From Sulfitobacter geojensis (GTDB taxonomy: Bacteria > Pseudomonadota > Alphaproteobacteria > Rhodobacterales > Rhodobacteraceae), in the NCBI RefSeq assembly GCF_000622325.1, contig NZ_JASE01000005.1:3534001-3598000 (forward strand): DNA of 64,000 bases, read 5' to 3'. The notes under the pieces were generated by a model. It saw only the letters and a program-made list of their open reading frames with translations, did no database searches and had not been told where the DNA came from. Shown piece after piece: positions 57,827-64,000 of this stretch (the stretch's first letter is position 1; every line of letters begins with the position of its first letter). The translations under genes and the position numbers were made by a program.

Positions 57827-58627
57827 ATGCGTATTCTCCTCACAGCCGCGTTGCTGCTCTCCTCCCCCGCCCTCGCCTGTGGCCCTGACACGGATTGCCC
57901 CGTGGGTGAGCGGCAATACCGCATTTCCATGCCCGCAGATCATGACGGCACCACCCCCGTTCCCGCGCTGATCTGGTCGCATGGCTACGGCGGCTCGGCG
58001 CAGGGTGTGATGAAAAACGGCTCGATGCGCCGCATGCTGTCAGACGCGGGGTTTGCCCTGATTGCAATGAACGGCATCAACGGATCATGGAACCTGCCCA
58101 ACGGGCCGCGCACCATGGACAGCGACGGTTCTGCGGAATTCGCCTATTTCGACGCCGTCATCGCGGACGCCACCGCGCAGCACAACATTGATCCCGACCG
58201 CATCGTCGCCGCCGGTTTTTCCGCAGGCGGCATGATGGTCTGGAACCTCGCCTGCTCGCATCCCGCGAAATTCGCAGGCTTCATTCCGCTGTCCGGCACC
58301 TATTGGCTCAAGCCACCGGCGACCTGCGCGCGCCCCGTGTCCAGTATCGTCCACATCCACGGCACCCAGGACAAAACCGTTCCGCTCTTGGGGCGCCCCA
58401 TCGGCGAAACCAAACAAGGCGAAGTCGAAGAAGCCCTTTCAATGTATGAAGATTTTGGCGATTTTGGCCCGTCCGAGTACTTTGAAACCGGCCCGCTGAC
58501 CTGTCGTTCGCGCAGCAACCCCACGGGCGAGGTGCTTGAATACTGCCTGTTCGAGGGCGGCCATTCCTTCCGCACCGAATACCTTGCCCACGGCCTTGCC
58601 ACCTTGATGGACGCAGGTCAGCTTTAG
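57827..58627 (+). CDS. Exported PHB-depolymerase-like esterase
   Basis: 266 residues. Signal peptide (MRILLTAALLLSSPALA) then an alpha/beta hydrolase: GFSAGGMMVWNL (GxSxG nucleophile), HIHGTQDKTVP (Asp region) and GGHSFRTEY (His). Similar to the polyhydroxybutyrate depolymerase / LpqC family of extracellular esterases. Its stop overlaps the convergent regulator gene by 4 bases. Confidence 0.9.
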   Translation: MRILLTAALLLSSPALACGPDTDCPVGERQYRISMPADHDGTTPVPALIWSHGYGGSAQGVMKNGSMRRMLSDAGFALIAMNGINGSWNLPNGPRTMDSDGSAEFAYFDAVIADATAQHNIDPDRIVAAGFSAGGMMVWNLACSHPAKFAGFIPLSGTYWLKPPATCARPVSSIVHIHGTQDKTVPLLGRPIGETKQGEVEEALSMYEDFGDFGPSEYFETGPLTCRSRSNPTGEVLEYCLFEGGHSFRTEYLAHGLATLMDAGQL

Positions 58628-59304
58628 CCGCCGAACATCTGCGCAAACCCCTTTTCGCCCGCGCGCGAAAACCGCACCACCCGCGTGCCTTCGACGCGCT
58701 CGGCCCAGCCCATTTCGACCATCCGCGCCAGCAGGGCCCGACCGACACTGCCCGCCAGATGCGTCTGACGCGCCGACCAATCCAGACAGGACCGGCACAG
58801 CGGCGTCTTGGATTTGCGCAACCGCGCCACATCCACACCGAACCCCGTCAGAAACGCCGCCCCCTTATTGGTCAGCACAACATCCGACCCCCGTTCCTGC
58901 AACACCCCTTTGCCCAGCAACCCCTGATACAGCGCGATTCCCTTGGCCCCCGCCAGATGGTTGTAACAGACCCGTGCCTCGCGCAGGGCCTCGTCCTTGG
59001 GGCCGGTGCGTGTACGCAAATGACCGGCACCCGCCGCCAACCCCATCAGCACCTCAAGCGCATGACCCACATCGTCACCGCCCAGCGTGAAATACTTGTG
59101 CCGCCCGGATTTGCGACAGGCGATCATCTCTGCCGCTTCCAGTTTGGCCAGATGCGCGCTGGTGGTCTGCACCGTCACCCCTGCCTCTGACGCCAGTTCT
59201 GTCGCCGTCAGCGCCTTACCCGCCATCAGCGCCGTGAGGATATTGGCGCGTGCGGGATCACCGATCAGCGCCGCGATGCGGGATATGTCTGGACCTTCCT
59301 TCAT
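58624..59304 (-). CDS. ArsR-type winged-helix regulator
   Basis: 226 residues; winged-HTH in TATELASEAGVTVQTTSAHLAKLEAAEMIACRKSGRHKYF with a typical ArsR position and a C-terminal regulatory half holding CRSCLDWSARQTHLAGSVGRALL. The effector is unknown; the Cys pair and Arg/His residues may form a ligand site. Divergent from the NIPSNAP/ABM pair at 59377, which it probably controls. Confidence 0.85.
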   Translation of the reverse strand: MKEGPDISRIAALIGDPARANILTALMAGKALTATELASEAGVTVQTTSAHLAKLEAAEMIACRKSGRHKYFTLGGDDVGHALEVLMGLAAGAGHLRTRTGPKDEALREARVCYNHLAGAKGIALYQGLLGKGVLQERGSDVVLTNKGAAFLTGFGVDVARLRKSKTPLCRSCLDWSARQTHLAGSVGRALLARMVEMGWAERVEGTRVVRFSRAGEKGFAQMFGG

Positions 59305-59305
59305 A

Positions 59306-59323
59306 CTTCGACCGTAGCCGAAG
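59306..59323. promoter_or_regulatory. Short inverted repeat in the regulator-NIPSNAP spacer
   Basis: CTTCG-N8-CGAAG, a 5-bp inverted repeat overlapping the regulator start region in the 72-base divergent spacer. Candidate operator; short and of low weight. Confidence 0.25.
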
Positions 59324-59376
59324 CATTAGCACCAATCAATCCGCTATCCAAGGGCCATCAAACCAAAGGACATCCC

Positions 59377-59700
59377 ATGCTCACCTGTATCATTCGCTAT
59401 CACATCGACCCGACCAAAAAGGCGCAGTTCGCCCAATACGCCCGCAACTGGGGCACTGCCATTCCCCGCTGCGGTGCCGACCTTATCGGCTATTATGCCC
59501 CGCACGAAGGCTCCTCCACCCTTGCTTACGGCATCTACAACATCCCCTCGCTTGGCGCATACGAACAGTACCGCGACCGCCTTGCCGCTGATCCACTGGG
59601 GCGCGAAAACTACGACTTTGCCCAATCCGAAAAATTCCTGTTGCGCGAGGACCGCACCTTCCTGAAACTCGTCTCATCCCCTCATGGAGCCGCCAAATGA
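59377..59700 (+). CDS. NIPSNAP family protein
   Basis: 107 residues with a dimeric alpha+beta barrel: MLTCIIRYHIDPTKKAQFAQYARNWGTAIPRCGADLIGYY. Cytoplasmic, ligand unknown. Overlaps the next gene by ATGA, so the two are translated together. Confidence 0.85.
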   Translation: MLTCIIRYHIDPTKKAQFAQYARNWGTAIPRCGADLIGYYAPHEGSSTLAYGIYNIPSLGAYEQYRDRLAADPLGRENYDFAQSEKFLLREDRTFLKLVSSPHGAAK

Positions 59701-60041
59701 TCGCCGTCATCTTCGAAGTCATGCCAGACCCGAACCACAAAACCGACTACCTCGACATCGCCGCAGAAATGCGCCCCTTGGTGGAGGAGGTCGAGGGCTT
59801 CATCTCCGTCGAACGTTTCCAAAGCCTGACCAACCCCGACAAACTCCTGTCCCTGTCGTTTTTCGAGGACGAGGCCGCCGTGGCCCGCTGGCGCAGCCTT
59901 GTCGCCCACCGCAAGGCGCAGGCAAAAGGGCGCAACGGCATCTTCACCGATTACCACCTGCGCATCGCCCATGTGATCCGCGACTACGGCATGTTCGACC
60001 GCGACGAGGCCCCGACCGACAGCCGTGCCTCACATGGATAG
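59697..60041 (+). CDS. Antibiotic biosynthesis monooxygenase (ABM)-like protein
   Basis: 114 residues, the same dimeric alpha+beta barrel superfamily as its neighbour: MIAVIFEVMPDP..KTDYLDIAAEMRPLVEEVEGFISVERF and SLSFFEDEAAVARWRSLVAHR. Members include IsdG-type haem mono-oxygenases and quinol mono-oxygenases. Substrate not known. Second gene of a two-gene operon opposite the ArsR regulator. Confidence 0.85.
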   Translation: MIAVIFEVMPDPNHKTDYLDIAAEMRPLVEEVEGFISVERFQSLTNPDKLLSLSFFEDEAAVARWRSLVAHRKAQAKGRNGIFTDYHLRIAHVIRDYGMFDRDEAPTDSRASHG

Positions 60042-60236
60042 CTGGGGTGCCCTGCGCCGGCCTCCGCAGGGGCAGTAAATCAAAGCTGGGCAAAACCGTC
60101 GTTTTCTGGGTAATCTCATGTCGTACTAAGTATTTTCGCACGACAATACCTGCAGTTGCGTCATTCACGCATGGCAATTTCGCCCCCCCCCTGCCGGTAT
60201 TTTTTAATTTAAAACACCATTTCCGCAGGAGGATTT

Positions 60237-60890
60237 ATGGCGCTTCTAAAGATTAAATCGAAGGGCAAAGATGTTGAAGCACTGCAAAAATTGCTAAACA
60301 AAGCCAAGTCGAAACCAACCCTGAAAATCGACGGCGATTTCGGCCCCTTGACCCAGAAATCACTGATTTTCTTTCAATCCAAGTTCAAAAAATATGTCAA
60401 ACCGGATGGCCAGTACGGCCCAAAGTCCGCTTATGCTCTGGATGCTTATCTGAATGGTCCAAAAGTAAAGATGGAGTTTGAAACCGGCTATCTCGCGGAC
60501 CTTGCGCAAGAATGGGAAACGGTAAACGAAAACGCCCGATCCCGTGGTGCACATTGCCGTATGCCGAAAGAAAATGCCGAAGCCCTTAAAAAAGCCGCAG
60601 CAGGAATCGCCGCGACCTCGAAATCGCTGGATGCGCTCTTTGACGAAATGGATGCGATGCTCAAGGTGATGGACAAGGCGATGCTTGTCAGTACCGACAT
60701 CGGCACTGAATTTCAGCGCGGCGGATACGCTTCAAAAGAATGGACACTGAAGCAAAACAAACTCGTGGCGAAACACACCGCGATTGCAAAACAAAAACAT
60801 GGTAAGAAATTCGAAGACCGCCTGAGAGCGTTGAAGAAGGAACATAACGCCTTTCTGAAATCCGTCTCGGACAACACGCGCGACATTTAG
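60237..60890 (+). CDS. Peptidoglycan-binding-like protein with helical C-terminus, unrecognised
   Basis: 217 residues. Residues 7-72 resemble a PG_binding_1 domain (KGKDVEALQKLLNKAK, IDGDFGPLTQKSLIFFQSKFK, PDGQYGPKS). The rest is a charged helical region with MDAMLKVMDKAM and many Lys/Glu. No signal peptide. The gene is markedly AT-richer than its neighbours and starts after a perfect AGGAGG. These point to acquisition from elsewhere; a secretion-system effector or lytic accessory is possible but not shown. Confidence 0.6.
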   Translation: MALLKIKSKGKDVEALQKLLNKAKSKPTLKIDGDFGPLTQKSLIFFQSKFKKYVKPDGQYGPKSAYALDAYLNGPKVKMEFETGYLADLAQEWETVNENARSRGAHCRMPKENAEALKKAAAGIAATSKSLDALFDEMDAMLKVMDKAMLVSTDIGTEFQRGGYASKEWTLKQNKLVAKHTAIAKQKHGKKFEDRLRALKKEHNAFLKSVSDNTRDI

Positions 60891-60975
60891 CACAATATAC
60901 GGGGTGGGCTTTTGACCTGTTCATGCGGGCGGTTTTTTCCTAAGCAAAAGGCCCGTTCTTAGAAAGGTCCACCCC

Positions 60976-61392
60976 ATGCCCCAAACCTTCACCACCACCC
61001 GCGAGCTGCGCTTTGGCGATTGCGACATTTCCGGCACCGCTTACTTCCCGTCCTATCTGGATCTGCTGAATGGCGTGAACGAGGAATTCTGGACCCATAT
61101 CGGCTACCCCTGGCACGAAATGATCTGGAAAGAGCGCTGGGGCACGCCCACCGTGCATCTGACCTGCGATTTCTCGGTGCCGTCCTTGTTCGGCCAGACG
61201 CTGACCTTTGAATTGCAGGTGGTCAAGGTCGGGCGCTCCTCCCTGACCGTCAAACACGAGATCAGCTGCGAGGGCGAAAAACGCTGGACCAGCACGCAGG
61301 TGCTCGCCGCCTCCGATCTGGACAAACACACCTCCATGCCATGGCCGGACAAGGTGCGCGAAACGCTGGAAACATGGCTGGTTGCCGACTGA
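60976..61392 (+). CDS. Acyl-CoA thioesterase (4HBT/YbgC type)
   Basis: 138 residues, hot-dog fold: RELRFGDCDISGTAYFPSYLDLLN with the catalytic Asp and the ligand-binding loop, and a C-terminal TSTQVLAASDLDKHTSMPWPDKVRETLE. Hydrolyses acyl-CoA or a 4-hydroxybenzoyl-type thioester; specificity unknown. Stand-alone gene. Confidence 0.9.
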   Translation: MPQTFTTTRELRFGDCDISGTAYFPSYLDLLNGVNEEFWTHIGYPWHEMIWKERWGTPTVHLTCDFSVPSLFGQTLTFELQVVKVGRSSLTVKHEISCEGEKRWTSTQVLAASDLDKHTSMPWPDKVRETLETWLVAD

Positions 61393-61471
61393 CAGCGCGT
61401 TTGGCGGCGTTAACCTTGTGTGCACACTTCACAGCGTGCGCCGGGTTAACCCCGCAAAACATGCACCGGGG

Positions 61472-61509
61472 GGTGCATCAAAGGTGCACGAGCGGTGCAC
61501 AGGGGGTGC
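61472..61509. repeat. GGTGCA direct repeats with 11-bp period
   Basis: GGTGCA starts at 61472, 61483 and 61494, and GGTGCC at 61505, each 11 bases apart, in the spacer between convergent genes. A further TGCACC in inverse orientation lies at 61462-61467. The helical phasing suits a repeated protein-binding site. Confidence 0.55.
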
Positions 61510-61599
61510 CCCCCGAAAACCCCAACAAAATATGCCGTTAACCCCCGATTCGCGCCGCAGGCTGTTGCGCCGCCCTGTCCCGTTGCGCGCACGGTCGCT

Positions 61600-63126
61600 T
61601 TAAACCACTTCGCCCGAATCCAGCCGCGCCAGCCAGCTTTCCGCATCCTTCAAAACAGTCTCGCGCCGGTCCCCGTCCATCCGGTCCCAAGTGCGGTACA
61701 TATTGCCCATCCGCGCGTTGTCTTTGAACCTGTCGCGATGCCGATCCAGAAAGTGCCAGTACAACAGGTTGAACGGGCACGCCCCCTCGCCGGTTTTGAC
61801 GCTTACCTTATAGGCGCATCCCTTGCAGTAATCCGACATCCTGTTGATGTAAGCCCCTGAAGACACGTAGGGTTTCGACGCAATCACCCCGCCGTCGGCA
61901 AACTGTGACATCCCAACCGTATTGGGGCTTTCCACCCACTCAAACGCGTCAGCATAAACCTCAAGATACCACTCGTGCACATGGTGCGGATCAACCCCTG
62001 CCAACAAGGCAAAGTTGCCCGTTACCATCAGCCGCTGAATATGATGCGCATAGGCGTGTTCGCGTGTCTGTGCCACCGCATGGGACACGCAGTTCATCTT
62101 GGTTTCAGCCCCCCAGTAAAACGCGGGCAAGTCCCTGTCATGCTTGAGAATATTGCGCTTTGGATACTCCGGCCCCTCAAGGAAATAGATCCCCCGCACA
62201 TATTCACGCCAGCCAATGATCTGGCGGATGAATCCCTCGGCGGCGTTGATCGGCACATCGCCCTTTTTCCACGCCTTTTCAACGGCCTGACAAACCTCCA
62301 GCGGGTCCAGAAGGCCGATATTGATATAGGGCGATAACACCGCATGATACAGAAACGCATGGCTCTCCAACATGGCATCCTGATAGTCGCCAAACCGCGG
62401 CAGGGCCTGTGTCACAAACTGCTCCATCGCCTCCAACGCCTGCGCGCGCGTGGTGGCAAAACCAAAGGGGCGCAGATCGCCAAAGTGGCTCTCGAACCGC
62501 GTCTCGACCAGCGCCAGAACCTCTTCGACCACCGCGTCCGGTTCGAACCATAATGGCCCTTCCACCGACACATCATCCGGTGCCGGTTTGCGGTTGTCGT
62601 GATCGAAATTCCACTTGTCTCCGGCGGGTTTATCCCCCTCCATCAACAGGCCTGTTTTGCGCCGCATCTCGCGATAGAAATACTCCATTCGCAACGCCTT
62701 GCGCCCCTCCGCCCAGAGCTCGAATTCGCTGTGGCTGGCGATGAATCTGTCATCGGGCAAAAGATGTGTTTTCACCGGCGCATACTTGAGCTTCTCAATC
62801 AGCCGCCACTCCCCCGGCTCGGTGCAGATCACCTCCTCTGCGCCGGTCTCCTGCGCGCGACGCAACAGCTCTCCCACGATGCTGCCCGCGTTGTCCTCAT
62901 CGTCCAGTTTCGTATACCGCACATCCCAGCCATCCGCTTGTAATGCCTGCGCAAATTTGCGCATAGCCGCAAAGATCAGCGCGATTTTCTTGGGGTGATG
63001 CTTGACGTATCCCGCCTCCTCGGCAACCTCTGCCATTACCACGATATCCTGCGTGCGATCCGCATCGCGCAAGGCCGACAGCCCCTGTGAAAGCTGATCC
63101 CCCAGCACCAAAACCAACCGTTTCAC
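61600..63126 (-). CDS. Iron-sulfur cryptochrome/photolyase (CryB/PhrB, FeS-BCP type)
   Basis: 508 residues from a GTG start that overlaps the stop of the upstream gene (GTGA). Deoxyribodipyrimidine photolyase-related family: N-terminal Rossmann antenna domain starting KRLVLVLGDQLS, then a helical FAD domain. The Cys set NCVSHAV, YCKGCAYKV and ACPFN in the C-terminal third matches the [4Fe-4S] ligands of this class. It repairs (6-4) or other lesions or acts as a light receptor. Probably cotranscribed with the SDR upstream. Confidence 0.9.
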   Translation of the reverse strand: MKRLVLVLGDQLSQGLSALRDADRTQDIVVMAEVAEEAGYVKHHPKKIALIFAAMRKFAQALQADGWDVRYTKLDDEDNAGSIVGELLRRAQETGAEEVICTEPGEWRLIEKLKYAPVKTHLLPDDRFIASHSEFELWAEGRKALRMEYFYREMRRKTGLLMEGDKPAGDKWNFDHDNRKPAPDDVSVEGPLWFEPDAVVEEVLALVETRFESHFGDLRPFGFATTRAQALEAMEQFVTQALPRFGDYQDAMLESHAFLYHAVLSPYINIGLLDPLEVCQAVEKAWKKGDVPINAAEGFIRQIIGWREYVRGIYFLEGPEYPKRNILKHDRDLPAFYWGAETKMNCVSHAVAQTREHAYAHHIQRLMVTGNFALLAGVDPHHVHEWYLEVYADAFEWVESPNTVGMSQFADGGVIASKPYVSSGAYINRMSDYCKGCAYKVSVKTGEGACPFNLLYWHFLDRHRDRFKDNARMGNMYRTWDRMDGDRRETVLKDAESWLARLDSGEVV

Positions 63127-63788
63127 CACGCCACCTCTTTGCCCGCCCAATCGTAAAATCCGCCCGTTTGCGCGGGGGTCAAACCGTCCATCACGCGCAG
63201 TAGGTTTTCCGCCGCCTCATCAGGTGTCACTGCCGGATGCCGCCCCAGATAGTCGGCCGTGAAAGGCGTCGCGACCGTCCCCGGATGCAACGCCACACAA
63301 ACGCTTTCCTGATGTGTCCGCGCCAGTTCGATCGCTGCCGTGTGCACGATTTGGTTCACCGCCGCCTTGGCCGCGCGATAGCTGACCCAGCCGCCCATCC
63401 GGTTGTCTCCGATGGACCCGACCCGTGCCGACAGAACCGCCAAAACTCCACGCCCCTTGCGCGGCAACAACCCATGCGCGCGCGCCAGCACCAGCGCCGG
63501 CCCCACCGCGTTCAACGCGAACTGATCCAGCATCGCTTGGCTGTCGATCGCCTTGATCGTTTTCTCCGGCTCGGCCCCGTCAATGACCAAAGCGCCGGTT
63601 GCCACAACCACCCTGTCAAACGGCCCGCTCAGCGCATCCAGATGCCCCGCCACCGACGCAGGGTCGGTGATATCAAACCCGTCGTCCCTGCGTGACAGGC
63701 CGGTGACTTCTTCGTCACGGGCCGCACAGGCCGCGACCAATGCCGCGCCAATCCCGCCAGAAGCGCCTATAATCATTGTTTTTCCCAT
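63123..63788 (-). CDS. SDR-family oxidoreductase
   Basis: 221 residues, atypical short SDR: cofactor loop GASGGIGAAL at 8-17, VSYRAAKAAVN with the YxxxK pattern, and a C-terminal VALHPGTVATPF. Resembles CsgA/YbbO-like SDRs often coupled to the FeS-BCP photolyase. Overlaps that gene by 4 bases (GTGA). Divergent from the leader peptide. Confidence 0.85.
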   Translation of the reverse strand: MGKTMIIGASGGIGAALVAACAARDEEVTGLSRRDDGFDITDPASVAGHLDALSGPFDRVVVATGALVIDGAEPEKTIKAIDSQAMLDQFALNAVGPALVLARAHGLLPRKGRGVLAVLSARVGSIGDNRMGGWVSYRAAKAAVNQIVHTAAIELARTHQESVCVALHPGTVATPFTADYLGRHPAVTPDEAAENLLRVMDGLTPAQTGGFYDWAGKEVAW

Positions 63789-63882
63789 AAAGCACAGCTA
63801 GCGGCAGCGCAGAGCACTTCAATGTGCACACAGGAAAAATCCCAAAATCAAACTCCCCTCTTCCCATTTGAAATCACGGGCC

Positions 63883-63888
63883 TATAAA
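63883..63888 (+). promoter_or_regulatory. -10 box of the leader peptide transcript
   Basis: TATAAA lies 7 bases before the leader ATG at 63896, so transcription would begin at or very near the start codon (leaderless). No good -35 is seen. Confidence 0.4.
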
Positions 63889-63895
63889 TACCGCC

Positions 63896-63982
63896 ATGAC
63901 ACACGCCTCACATACTGTGACCCCTTCGCGCATCGACGCGTTGCTTCTGCGTGCCAACCTGCTTCTGCTAATCCGCCTCTGA
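63896..63982 (+). CDS. Leucine-rich leader peptide, probable leu attenuator
   Basis: A 28-residue ORF, MTHASHTVTPSRIDALLLR then ANLLLLIRL and stop. Eight of the last 13 residues are Leu, with a run of four, in the manner of leu-operon leader peptides that stall ribosomes when leucyl-tRNA is short. No ribosome binding site but a -10 box places the transcript start at the ATG. The gene it would control, for example leuA, lies beyond the window, so this is inference. Confidence 0.6.
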   Translation: MTHASHTVTPSRIDALLLRANLLLLIRL

Positions 63983-64000
63983 GCGTGCCATCCCGGCGCG

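Overview
The window reads as a chromosomal segment of a marine alphaproteobacterium of the Roseobacter group (Rhodobacteraceae). This is inferred from protein style and gene content: a class I lysyl-tRNA synthetase, a second short GluRS, gcvT-gcvH-gcvP behind a tandem glycine riboswitch, an iron-sulfur cryptochrome/photolyase, RutR with PreT/PreA, and many small families common in that group. Composition is GC-rich with a few AT-rich patches (about 1880-2040 and 60100-60890). No tRNA, rRNA, CRISPR array, prophage or complete classical IS was seen.

Layout. 1-11476 is a ribosomal-protein block on the minus strand, read right to left from rplB to secY (cut by the window edge). It is broken in two places: three plus-strand genes (SDR, 2OG-Fe(II) oxygenase, hemerythrin) sit between rplP and rpmC, and a 540-base spacer with a terminator and a tiny exported ORF separates rpmD from rplO. 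rplW/rplD/rplC/rpsJ are not next to rplB. 11716-29844 is mixed housekeeping: a complex I accessory protein, uvrB, envelope and exported proteins, lysS, dacB, nadD, an AgcS symporter with a universal stress protein, ettA, a REP-associated tyrosine transposase (RAYT), a cold-shock protein and an L,D-transpeptidase.

29927-40472 is a reductive pyrimidine catabolism locus: an ABC importer, dihydropyrimidinase, an M20 amidohydrolase, a RutR-type regulator and the two-subunit dihydropyrimidine dehydrogenase. Matching 16-bp palindromes lie in front of both arms and are probable RutR operators. 40592-53995 holds tesA with its lolD/ybbP-like ABC exporter, an inositol-phosphatase family enzyme, the riboswitch-controlled glycine cleavage operon, a MATE pump and gltX. 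54012-63788 holds a MORN-repeat protein, nadE, an esterase, an ArsR-type regulator divergent from two small alpha/beta-barrel proteins, an AT-rich peptidoglycan-binding-like protein, a thioesterase and an SDR-photolyase pair. The last 100 bases carry a leucine-rich leader peptide, probably the attenuator of a leucine gene just outside the window.

The most unusual feature is a dispersed palindromic repeat family (head GTAGGGCGGGG, tail CCCCGCC), seen as about eleven copies, mostly in inverted pairs (REPIN-like). Copies lie in ribosomal operon spacers and around the RAYT gene. One inverted pair lies in frame inside the RAYT coding sequence, and the TAG in the repeat head is the stop codon of three genes.
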